From: Aquilonibacter sp963703325
Lineage (GTDB): Bacteria; Vulcanimicrobiota; Vulcanimicrobiia; Vulcanimicrobiales; Vulcanimicrobiaceae
Length of the DNA stretch: 64,000 nucleotides
Direction: 5' to 3'
Assembly (NCBI GenBank): GCA_963703325.1
Contig: OY969805.1
Coordinates: 1,550,001 to 1,614,000, forward strand
Program-made: the position numbers and the translations under genes
The notes under the pieces: model-generated
The model's database searches: none
The model's input: only the letters and a program-made list of their open reading frames with translations
What the model was told of the DNA's origin: nothing
Part shown: one piece after another, positions 7,866-17,400 of the stretch
Layout of the letters: each line of letters opens with the position of its first letter
Numbering within the stretch: the stretch's first letter is position 1

Positions 7866-9065
7866 ATGTTACACCTGATCCTCAGCGCAGTGGTCGCGTC
7901 TTCATCAACGGTGGCGCAAGCCAATATGCCTCAGCAAGAAGTACCGATTTTCTTTAACGATCACCACGTCTATGCCGCGCCTGATACGCTCAAGCAGGGT
8001 CGCGTACTTGCGGCGCTCGTGCGAGGCGATACGATACTCGTGCCGTTGCGTTCGATGTTCGAGCAAACCGGTGCGACCGTTACCTACGATGCCGGCAGCA
8101 AGACCGTCCATGTGACGAAGCCGGGATCGGAAGTGGATGTCACGGTCGGCGTTCCCGAAGTGACGATCAACGGGGAGAAACGTCCGCTCGACGTACCGCC
8201 GGAAATCTATCAGGGCGTTGTCGTCGTTCCCATTCGCGTGATCTCCGAGGGCATGGGCGCCTACGTGCAGTGGGTCCCCGATCGCCATATCGTGGTGGTG
8301 CGCTACATTCCGGCCACGCCGCCGCCGCCGCCAGCTACGAACCCTCCGCCGCCGCCACCGCCGGCAACGGCGGCCCCGACGCCGACACCGGCACCGATCG
8401 TTAAACCCGCGAATGAGGCCTTCATCGCCGGCGACTACTTCCTGGCGGGCAAGACGTACAACGAATTCAGTCCGGGCAATCGCACGACCGGTTCGTGGTT
8501 CGCACGTGGCGCTGCCGAGATCGATCATTTCATGATCGGCTACGATTACTCGCAGTACCGCTACCCGCATGGTTGCATTAACATCACGATTCCGACCAGC
8601 GACTGCTTCGTGACCGTGGTCGGCAACAACGGTTCGACCGCTGTGCCGGGATTCACCGCGCGTGACACGTACAACGAACTACATCTGGGCTACAAGATCT
8701 TCAGCCCGCGTGTGTACGTTGGCATCGCGTGGGAGTTCAATGCCGGGAACTACGGCTATCCAAACTTCACCGGCATCGGCTACGGTGCGGAGAAGCTTCC
8801 CGATCTCGATAATACGATCTCGTACTACGGCAGCTACTACGAGTATCCGAATGTTCGCGGGACCTACTCGGGCCTTGGCCAGTCGTTGCCGATGCAGTAC
8901 TCACTGCAGACCTACAAGGTGGGCCTGACCTGGACGTTCTTGAAGCCGATTTTCTTCGAAGTCGGTTATCAGGGAAATCGCGGAAACGCGAAAGCGAACG
9001 CCGTGCTGCCGGGGTACACCAACAGTGCGCTCTACATCGGCCTCGGCGCGTTCATGAACTATTAG
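7866..9065 (+). CDS. Copper-amine-oxidase-N (stalk) domain protein fused to a C-terminal beta-barrel
   Basis: A 399-residue protein. The ATG at 7866 is chosen because GGAAAGG lies 8 bases before it and a signal peptide starts there (MLHLILSAVVASSSTVAQA). An in-frame codon at 7833 is less likely. Residues about 25-140 form a Cu_amine_oxidN1 'stalk' domain: RGDTILVPLRSMFEQTGATV, an internal VTINGEKRPLDVPPEIYQG and VVVPIRVISEGMGAYV. A proline-rich linker follows (about 145-180, two runs of 5-7 prolines). The last 215 residues are aromatic and glycine-rich alternating strands ending in ALYIGLGAFMNY, typical of an outer-membrane barrel. The stalk domain may bind peptidoglycan or another wall polymer while the barrel sits in the outer membrane; that link is inference. 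Confidence 0.78.
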   Translation: MLHLILSAVVASSSTVAQANMPQQEVPIFFNDHHVYAAPDTLKQGRVLAALVRGDTILVPLRSMFEQTGATVTYDAGSKTVHVTKPGSEVDVTVGVPEVTINGEKRPLDVPPEIYQGVVVVPIRVISEGMGAYVQWVPDRHIVVVRYIPATPPPPPATNPPPPPPPATAAPTPTPAPIVKPANEAFIAGDYFLAGKTYNEFSPGNRTTGSWFARGAAEIDHFMIGYDYSQYRYPHGCINITIPTSDCFVTVVGNNGSTAVPGFTARDTYNELHLGYKIFSPRVYVGIAWEFNAGNYGYPNFTGIGYGAEKLPDLDNTISYYGSYYEYPNVRGTYSGLGQSLPMQYSLQTYKVGLTWTFLKPIFFEVGYQGNRGNAKANAVLPGYTNSALYIGLGAFMNY

Positions 9066-9123
9066 AGTGCGCGCGCTTGCGCGTACGCACTCAGAACGCG
9101 ACGCTCACGTGAGCGCCGCGTTC
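9065..9123. terminator. Tandem hairpins between convergent genes, likely bidirectional terminator
   Basis: Two inverted repeats directly follow the stop codon. The first pairs GAGTGCG (9065-9071) with CGCACTC (9086-9092). The second is GAACGCG-A-CGCTCAC facing GTGAGCG-C-CGCGTTC (9094-9123), with 14 pairs and only one A/C mismatch. No long T-run follows, so it may stop transcription through its stability or act with Rho. It separates the genes ending at 9065 (+) and 9153 (-). Confidence 0.6.
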
Positions 9124-9152
9124 TCGTTTGGGTGGCGTTTGCGACGCGTAAG

Positions 9153-9710
9153 TTACCTCTCGAGTTCGCCGGCGTAGTCGACGCTTTGATCGATCTCGCC
9201 TTGCGTGTTCAAACGATCGTAGTCGAGCGCGCGCCGTACGTTGTCGCGGTGCTCGCGTGATTTCGGACGCACCGCGACCAGAATACCGCCCTCCCGGAGG
9301 CCTTTTTCGTATTGTTTGGCGCGGCTTTCCCCGATGCCCAGTCCAATTAGTCCGCCGATGATGCCGCCGCCGGCCGCACCGACACCGAGCCCGGCGAAAG
9401 CTGCCGCGAGCGGTCCCGCAACCAGCGGTGCGGCCAGGCCGCCGGTGCCCACAATGGCGGCCACGCTGCCGGTTGCGGTAACTCCGGCGACGATAGCGCC
9501 TAACACGCCGCCGATGACACCGCCGGCTGCAAGGCCCTCGCTCCCCTTCGCGTTGACCACTGATGCGAAGGCCTTCTCGCGCGTCTTATCATCCATCATC
9601 ACCCCGATTTCGTCTTGCTGGTAGCCGAGGCGATGTAACCGATCGACCGCCGCGACCGCGGGATCGCGTTCGTAGTAGATCTGCATTTCATAGTCGTCAA
9701 AGTCGTTCAT
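9153..9710 (-). CDS. General-stress-type protein with glycine-zipper core (YflT/17M-like N-terminus)
   Basis: A 185-residue protein with GGGAGA seven bases before the ATG. The first 60 residues (YYERDPAVAAVDRLHRLGYQQDEIGVMM) match the pattern of the YflT/general stress protein 17M heat-induced domain. The central 80 residues are extremely rich in glycine and alanine with GxxxG spacing (VIGGVLGAIVAG, GVGAAGGGIIGGLIGLGIG), a glycine-zipper that may insert in membrane or oligomerise. The C-terminal part (YEKGLREGGILVAVRPKS) is a second globular strand-helix. No enzymatic motif is seen. Function is unknown; related proteins are stress-induced. Confidence 0.65.
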   Translation of the reverse strand: MNDFDDYEMQIYYERDPAVAAVDRLHRLGYQQDEIGVMMDDKTREKAFASVVNAKGSEGLAAGGVIGGVLGAIVAGVTATGSVAAIVGTGGLAAPLVAGPLAAAFAGLGVGAAGGGIIGGLIGLGIGESRAKQYEKGLREGGILVAVRPKSREHRDNVRRALDYDRLNTQGEIDQSVDYAGELER

Positions 9711-9876
9711 AGCGTTCTCCCTTTCTCTCCGGAGCGTGTACCCACGTCACGTGTGCACCTAAGCGGCCACTCAATGGGGCGGCTGTTTGTCCGCTTTATT
9801 GCCTGCTTTGCGATTCTGGGCTCTTCCGCATCGCGGCGTCGTGCTTTAGTGGAAACATATGGAGGAACGGTCACAG

Positions 9877-10557
9877 ATGAAACGTTTTACTCTCGTCTAT
9901 GCATGCGTTTTTGCCGTCGCGACGTGCGCCGGCGCATTCGCCCAAATGGCTCCCCCAAATGTTACCGGAACCTGGAAAGTTCAACAGACCGGACTCAACG
10001 GCGGAACCACCACGACCATAACCATGACGCAGTCGGGTAACGGCATCGTCGGCAGCAACACTTCGACCGGCAATGGATTCACCGGCGAGTTCGTCAGCGA
10101 CGGAAAGATTAACGGCAAGTGGCACGGTCCGGGCGGCGCGGGCTGGCTCACGGTGTACGTCAGCGCAAACGGTCACAGCTTCAACGGGACATGGGGCTAC
10201 AACGGCCGTCCCGCAAACGGATCGTTCGTCGGCAACAAAGTACTGCCGCCGTCGCCCGTAACCGCGGCCGGAACGTGGAACGTCATCGGCGCCGGCGGAC
10301 CCAATGCATTCGTCGGACGCATGCGCTGCACCCAATCCGGTCCGAGCGTGGTCTGCCACGCCGGTGCCGTCATCTTCAATGGGAAGTTTCGCGACAAAGA
10401 CAAGGTTCGCGCGACCTGGAGCGGCGGCGGCAAATCCGGCTGGTTCTCGTTCTGGTTCAACGACGATAACAACACGTTCAACGGCATTTGGGGCCGGGGT
10501 CCCGATACGACGCCACCGGTTGGCCGCGTTATCGGTCAGCGCTCGCTGAACGGCTAG
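9877..10557 (+). CDS. Secreted protein with two related beta-rich repeats
   Basis: A 226-residue protein. The ATG at 9877 has GGAGG 11 bases upstream and starts a signal peptide (MKRFTLVYACVFAVATCAGAFAQ); the ATG at 9859 overlaps the SD and was rejected. The mature protein shows two copies of a module: opening G-T-W, a middle F-x-G-E/K-F, and closing S-F-N-G-T-W-G-Y-N-G or T-F-N-G-I-W-G-R-G. The copies run at about residues 25-120 and 130-225. The pattern resembles lipocalin-like or membrane-bound-lysozyme-inhibitor-type antiparallel sheets, but no known family is certain. It overlaps the convergent CheR-like gene by 4 bases. Confidence 0.68.
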   Translation: MKRFTLVYACVFAVATCAGAFAQMAPPNVTGTWKVQQTGLNGGTTTTITMTQSGNGIVGSNTSTGNGFTGEFVSDGKINGKWHGPGGAGWLTVYVSANGHSFNGTWGYNGRPANGSFVGNKVLPPSPVTAAGTWNVIGAGGPNAFVGRMRCTQSGPSVVCHAGAVIFNGKFRDKDKVRATWSGGGKSGWFSFWFNDDNNTFNGIWGRGPDTTPPVGRVIGQRSLNG

Positions 10558-11423
10558 CGCAAGCGCCGGAAAATCGGCTGGTCTTGCGAGACCTGCCGAA
10601 ACGCGCCTTCGTGCGCGCTGTGTGCGATACTCTCGCCGTTGCCGAGAGCGAGAAAGCCGAGGTGCGTGAGGCTCTCGAAGAGCAGCGAGTGCAATCGGTA
10701 TTGCACGGCGCCGTTGAGGAGCGGAAGGAAGCCGCGCGCAACGATGGCATGGAATTCGTTGATCGAGGCGTCCGAAGCGGGATTGTGCCGCGCGAACATC
10801 ACGCTCTCGCGCAGCCGTTCCTTTGGACTTGCAAACGATTCGTCGAGGTCGAAGTAGTTTGCGAGCGGCGCTTCGAGTCCGGCCAGCCGCGCGCTCGCCT
10901 CGAGGTTCGACCGCCCCGCGTGGCGAGCGAGGCCGGATTTCGCGATCGCAACCGACGCGTCATTGACGAAGGTTGCGTACACCACTGTGCGGTCGAGGAT
11001 GCCGGCCTCGTCGAGCAGCGCGGCGATCGCGTACGCATCCGAACCGGGGCCCGCGCCCGGCACCCAGATACGAATGAACGAGTACGTCCGCAACAGCGGG
11101 ATGACGTTCGTGCCGAACGAGCGGAACAATCCGGGGTCGGCGAAGAGTGCCGACGCGCTGCTGCGTATCGACGAAACAAATGATGCGAATGCGCGCTCGT
11201 CGTGCAGCAAGCGCTCCTGCAGACCGGAAATGGTTGCCACGCCTTCGGCGCGCATTGCGTCGGCGATGCGCCGGCGCAACACGGCTTGGTTAAAGCCACG
11301 GAAGTCACACGCGCCGTAGCGCAACAACGCGTCGAGCAGCAGTTGCAACTCGATGTCGGGAAGATCGTCGCGCCGCAGATTCAGCGCGACGCTGGCCGCC
11401 TCGGGCGTTACCTGTTCAACCAT
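10554..11423 (-). CDS. CheR-like methyltransferase homologue with altered SAM motif
   Basis: A 289-residue protein. The start at 11423 lies 16 bases inside the end of the upstream hybrid kinase, so the two are cotranscribed and probably translationally coupled. The N-terminal helical domain (LLRYGACDFRGFNQAVLRRRIADAMRAEGV) fits the CheR N-domain (Y-G-x-D-F-x-x-Y-x-x-x-x-L-x-R-R). At the position of SAM motif I, where the family has A/S-x-C-x-T-G-E-E-x-Y-S, this protein reads VPGAGPGSDAYAIA. Where the family has C-R-N-x-x-I-Y-F it reads ARGFLPLLN. The fold is recognisable but two catalytic signatures are degraded, so it may be a non-catalytic receptor- or kinase-binding homologue. Confidence 0.7.
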   Translation of the reverse strand: MVEQVTPEAASVALNLRRDDLPDIELQLLLDALLRYGACDFRGFNQAVLRRRIADAMRAEGVATISGLQERLLHDERAFASFVSSIRSSASALFADPGLFRSFGTNVIPLLRTYSFIRIWVPGAGPGSDAYAIAALLDEAGILDRTVVYATFVNDASVAIAKSGLARHAGRSNLEASARLAGLEAPLANYFDLDESFASPKERLRESVMFARHNPASDASINEFHAIVARGFLPLLNGAVQYRLHSLLFESLTHLGFLALGNGESIAHSAHEGAFRQVSQDQPIFRRLR

Positions 11424-14400
11424 AGCTTGAGCAATGACGTCAATTGATCGATGTCGACCGGTTTGCTCACGTATTCCGAGGCGCCGGCGGCAATGCACGC
11501 TTCGCGATCGCCCTTCATAGCCTTGGCGGTCAGCGCGATGATCGGCATATCGCCGATGCGGTTGTCCGCGCGAATACGCCGGATCGTTTCATAGCCGTCC
11601 ATCTCCGGCATCATGATGTCCATCAGCACGATGTCGATGTCGTCGCTGTCGCGGAGTATCTCGATGCCGGTCAATCCGCTATCAGCGCTGATCGTCACCA
11701 TCCCGTAGCCGCGGAGTGCTGCCTCGAGAGCAAAGATATTGCGAGCGTCGTCGTCGACGATCAGGACGCGCCGGTTTTGCAACGTTCCGTTCGTATCGTC
11801 TGAGACGTGCCGTTTGGCGGGGGCGAGGTCGGCCTCGACCCGATGGAGGAAGAAGTTGAGCTCGTCGATGAGGCGTTCCGGCGCAAATCCATCTTTGACG
11901 ATGATCGTCGAGGACAGTCGGCGCAGGCTCGCCTCTTCATCACGCGTGAGGTCGCGGCCGGTGTAGACGATGATCGGCACGCTGGCGCTCGCGGCCGAGT
12001 CGCGCAGGCGATCGATCAGTTCCTCACCGCTTATGTCCGGCAAGCCAAGATCGATCACGATGCAGTCGAACGATTGGCGACGTACCGCGCTGAGCGCCGC
12101 GTCGGCCGATGAGACCGCGGTGACTTGTATCTCACCGGTGCTGATCAGGTTGACCATAGCATTGAGTTGAACGACGTCGTCTTCGACGACCAGCACGTTC
12201 TTGCAACGGCTCTCCGCAAAGCCGAGCAGCCGGTCGAAGGCGTCGACTAGTGCCTCTTCGGAGATCGGTTTTTGCAGGTGCGCTACCGCACCGGCTTCCA
12301 GCGCGCGTTCCTGCTGCTCGCCGCCCGAGAGAACGTGGACCGGAATGTGCGCCGTGACGTGCGTCTCGCGCAGCGTCTCGAGCACCTTCCATCCGTCCAT
12401 GTCCGGCAGCCCGATGTCGAGGGTGATCGCATCGGGAACGAACCGGTTTGCAAGTTCGAGTGCTTCTTCGCCGTTGTGCGCAACGATCGTACGGAAGCCG
12501 CGCGTTCGCGCAAAGCTCATGATGAGCCGCGCGAAGGTCGGATCGTCCTCGACGATCAGCAGGGTGCGATCCCCGGCTTCGAGCGTCGTGCGATCGTCGA
12601 GCACGCTCGACGTTGCAGCCGGCATCGGACGCGGGGGCACCGTGTGCGTTGCGCCGTCGGGGCGCGCGACGACCGCGCGCTGCGCCGGGTGATAGAACGT
12701 AAACGTGCTGCCGATGCCGACTTCGCTTTCGACGGCGATCTCGCCGCCGAGCAGCGCAGCGATCTCGCGGCTGATCGAGAGGCCCAGGCCGGTGCCGCCG
12801 AATTTACGCGACGTGCCCATGTCGGCTTGTTGAAATGCCTCGAAGATCACGTGGTACTTGTCCTGGGGGATCCCGATGCCGGTATCGCGGACGGCGAATC
12901 CTACCGCCGGGCCCGCAACCGGCAACGTGCGTCCGTGCTCGGCACTGATGTGCAGCGTTACCGAGCCGTCGCTCGTGAACTTGAACGCGTTGGAGAGCAG
13001 ATTCTTGAGAATCTGTTGCAAGCGCGTCGGATCGGTCGTGATCGAAGTCGGCACGTCTTCATCGCGCGTGACGATGAACTCGAGATTCTTGTCGGCCGCG
13101 ATCTGGTTGAAGGTTCGCTTGACCTCGCCTTCGATCGAGTCGATCGAGACCTCTTGCAGATCGATGGCCGTGGTGCCGGACTCGATCTTCGAGAGGTCGA
13201 GGATGTCGTTGATGAGCGTGAGCAGGTCGACGCCGGCGCCGCGGATCGTCTGCGCAAACTCGATTTGTGTCGACGTCATGTTGCCCTCGGCGTTCTCCGA
13301 GAGCTGCTTCGAGAGGATGAGCAGACTGTTGAGCGGTGTGCGCAGTTCGTGCGACATGTTGGCCAAGAACTGCGACTTGTACTTTGAGGTGAGCGAGAGC
13401 TGCTCGGCCTTGCGCTCGAGCTCGGTGCGCGCCTCTTCGATTTCGCGCGTGCGGCGCTCGACCTCGGCGTTGCGCTCTTGCAGCAGGCGCGCCTTTTCTT
13501 CCAGCTCGTCGTTGGTTTGCGTCAGTTCGAGCTGCTGGCTCTGCAATTCCGCCGTGAGCGATTGCGACTGCTTGAGCAGCTCTTCCGTGCGCATCGAGGC
13601 GGTGATCGTGTTGAGCATGACGCCGATCGATTGCGTCAGTTGATCGAGGAAGAGCAGGTTGATTTCGCTGAAGCGCCCGAGCGACGCCAGCTCGATGACG
13701 GCTTTGATCTCGCCTTCGAACGTGACCGGGAGCACGACCAGCGAAAGCGCCTCGACGTCGCCGATACCGGAGCCGATCTTCATGTAGCTCTTCGGCACCT
13801 CGGTGAGTAAAATGCGCTGTTTCTCGACCGCGCACTGACCGACGAGCCCCTCGCCGAACGCGATCGTCTCGCCCGCGCGCTCGCGCGGCAGCGCGTAGCT
13901 CGCGATCAGATTGAGGCTGAGCGTCCCATCGACGATGTCGCTGACGTAGAACGCACCGCTGTGCGCGTTCACCAGCGGCACCAGCTCGGACATGATGAGC
14001 TTGGTGACGGCAGTGATGTCGCGTTGGCCTTGCAGCATCGAGGTAAAGCGGGCGAGGTTCGTCTTGTACCAGTCTTGTTCGGTGCCCTTGCGCGTCGTAT
14101 CGCGCAGGTTTTGAATCATTTCGTTGACGTTGCGCGTCAACTCGCCGACTTCGCCGCGCGCTTCGATCTCGATCGTGCGCGAGAGGTCGCCCTTGGTAAC
14201 GGTGGTCGCGACTTCGGAGATCGCGCGAATTTGGTCGGTGAGCTGCGCTGCGAGCTGGTTCACGTTGTCGGTGAGGTCGCGCCACAGCCCCGCCGCGCCG
14301 GGAACGGCCGCCTGGCCGCCGAGCCGCCCTTCGAAGCCGACCTCGCGCGCAACCGTCGTTACCTGATCGGCAAAGGTCGCGAGCGTATCGATCATTCCGT

Positions 14401-17400
14401 TGATCGTCTCGGCGAGCTGCGCGATTTCACCGCGCGCTTGGAGCGTCAGCTTGCGCTTGAGGTCGCCGTTGGCGACGCCGGTAACGACTTGCGCGATGCC
14501 GCGCACTTGGTTCGTGAGGTTCGCCGCCATCGAGTTGACGTTGTCGGTGAGGTCTTTCCATACGCCGCTGACGCCCTGCACGTGCGCCTGACCGCCGAGC
14601 ACGCCTTCCGATCCGACTTCGCGCGCGACGCGCGTGACTTCTGAAGCGAAGGCGTTGAGCTGGTCGACCATGACGTTGATCGTGTCTTTGAGCTCGAGAA
14701 TTTCGCCGCGCGTGTCGACGGTGATCTTCTTGGAGAGGTCGCCGTTGGCGACGGCGGTCGTCACCTTCGCGATGTTGCGCACTTGCGAGGTCAGGTTCGA
14801 GGCCATGAAGTTCACCGAATCGGTGAGGTCTTTCCACGTACCGGAAACGCCTTGCACGCGGGCTTGACCGCCGAGGATGCCGTCGGAACCGACTTCGCGC
14901 GCGACGCGCGTGACTTCGCCGGCAAAGGCATTGAGCTGGTCGACCATGACGTTGATGGTGTTTTTCAGCTCGGCGATTTCGCCGCGCACGTCGACGGTAA
15001 TCTTGCGCGAGAGGTCGCCGTTGGCGACGGCCGTCGTAACATCGGCGATGTTACGCACTTGCGACGTCAGGTTCGAGGCCATGACGTTGACCGAGTCGGT
15101 CAAGTCCTTCCACGTGCCTGAGACGCCTTGCACTTGCGCCTGGCCGCCGAGTTTGCCTTCGGAGCCGACTTCGCGCGCGACGCGCGTCACTTCGGAGGCG
15201 AAGCCGTTGAGCTGCTCGACCATCGTGTTGATCGTGTTTTTGAGTTCGGCGATTTCGCCGCGCACGTCGACGGTGATCTTTTTCGAAAGATCGCCGTTGG
15301 CAACGGCGGTCGTGACGTCGGCGATGTTACGAACCTGCGAGGTCAGGTTCGAGGCCATGAAGTTCACCGAGTCGGTGAGATCTTTCCACGTACCTGAGAC
15401 GCCTTTGACGTCGGCCTGCCCGCCGAGCTTGCCTTCGGAACCGACCTCACGCGCGACGCGCGTGACTTCCGACGCGAAGGCGTTGAGCTGGTCGACCATG
15501 ATGTTGATCGTGTCTTTGAGTTCGAGAATCTCGCCGCGCACCTGCACGGTGATCTTCTTTGAAAGGTCGCCGTTGGCGACGGCCGTGGTGACGTCGGCGA
15601 TGTTACGCACTTGCGACGTCAGGTTGGACGCCATGAAGTTTACCGAGTCGGTGAGGTCTTTCCACGTGCCCGAGACGCCGGCCACCTGCGCCTGGCCGCC
15701 GAGGATACCTTCGGAGCCGACTTCGCGTGCCACGCGCGTGACTTCAGAAGCGAATCCGTTGAGCTGATCGACCATCGTGTTGATCGTGTCTTTGAGTTCG
15801 AGAATTTCGCCGCGCACTTCAACGGTGATCTTCTTTGAGAGGTCGCCGTTGGCGACGGCGGTCGTGACATTGGCGATGTTACGCACTTGTGAGGTAAGGT
15901 TCGACGCCATCACGTTCACGGAATCGGTCAAGTCTTTCCACGTACCCGACACGCCGCGTACGTCGGCTTGACCGCCCAGGATGCCTTCGGAACCGACCTC
16001 GCGCGCGACGCGCGTGACTTCCGAGGCGAAACCGTTGAGCTGGTCGACCATCGTGTTCATCGTGCGCTTGAGGTCGAGGATTTCACCGCGCACGTCAACC
16101 GTGATCTTCTTCGAAAGGTCGCCGCTCGCGACCGCGGTGGTCACTTCGGCAATGTTACGCACTTGGGCGGTGAGATTCGAGGCCATCGTGTTGACCGAAT
16201 CGGTCAAGTCTTTCCACGTACCGGCGACGCCTTGCACCTCGGCCTGACCACCGAGCATACCTTCGGAGCCGACTTCGCGCGCGACGCGCGTCACTTCGGA
16301 GGCAAATGCGTTGAGCTGGTCGACCATCGTGTTGACCGTGCGCTTGAGGTCGAGAATTTCGCCCTTGACGTCGACGGTGATCTTCTTTGAAAGGTCGCCG
16401 TTGGCAACCGCGGTGGTGACGTCGGCGATGTTACGCACTTGTGCGGTCAGGTTGCCGGCCATCGTGTTGACCGAGTCGGTGAGATCTTTCCACGTACCGG
16501 CGACGCCTTCGACGGCGGCCTGGCCGCCGAGTTTTCCTTCGGAACCGACTTCGCGCGCGACGCGCGTCACTTCAGAGGCGAATGCGTTGAGCTGGTCGAC
16601 CATGACGTTGATCGTGTCTTTCAGCTCGGCGATCTCACCTTTGACGTCGACGGTAATCTTCTTCGAGAGATCGCCGCGCGCGACGGCGGTCGTCACGTTG
16701 GCGATGTTACGCACCTGCGCGGTCAGATTACCGGCCATCGTGTTGACCGAGTCGGTGAGATCTTTCCACGTGCCGGCAACGCCGGTCACCTGCGCTTGTC
16801 CGCCGAGAATGCCTTCGGAGCCGACTTCGCGTGCGACGCGCGTCACTTCGGAAGCAAATGCGTTGAGTTGGTCGACCATCGTGTTGATCGTGCCCGACAG
16901 TTCGCGAATCTCGCCACGAGCTTCGACGGTAATTTTTTTCGAGAGGTCGCCGTTGGCGACGGCGGTGGTAACGTCGGCGATGTTACGCACTTGCGCGGTC
17001 AGATTACCGGCCATCGTGTTGACCGAGTCGGTGAGATCTTTCCACGTTCCGGCGACGCCTTTGACGTTTGCTTGTCCGCCGAGTTTGCCTTCGGAGCCGA
17101 CCTCACGCGCGACGCGCGTCACTTCCGAAGCGAATGCGTTGAGGCGATCGACCATCTTGTTGATCGTGCGGCTCGAGCGCAAGAATTCACCGCGCAGCGG
17201 GTGGCTGTCGGTCTCGAGCGGCATTTGCTGCGAGAGGTCACCGTTAGCAACCGCGCCGAGCACGCGTCCGGCTTCCGACATTGGGAAGACGAGATCGTCG
17301 ATGAGCCGATTGACCGACTCGATGCCCTCGCGCCACGCGCCTTTGAGGCCTTCCGTACGCGCGCGCTTGACGATCGATCCTTCCCGTCCGACGACCTCAC

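Noticed and set aside
13059..14285. 408-codon second minus-strand frame inside the kinase gene
   Set aside because: It is another frame of the same coding strand, arginine- and histidine-rich, and the kinase GAF/HisKA domain is continuous through the region.
14014..17326. Possible CRISPR-like tandem repeat
   Set aside because: The repeat unit is 276 bp, in frame, and encodes protein; there are no short 25-40 bp repeats with unique spacers.
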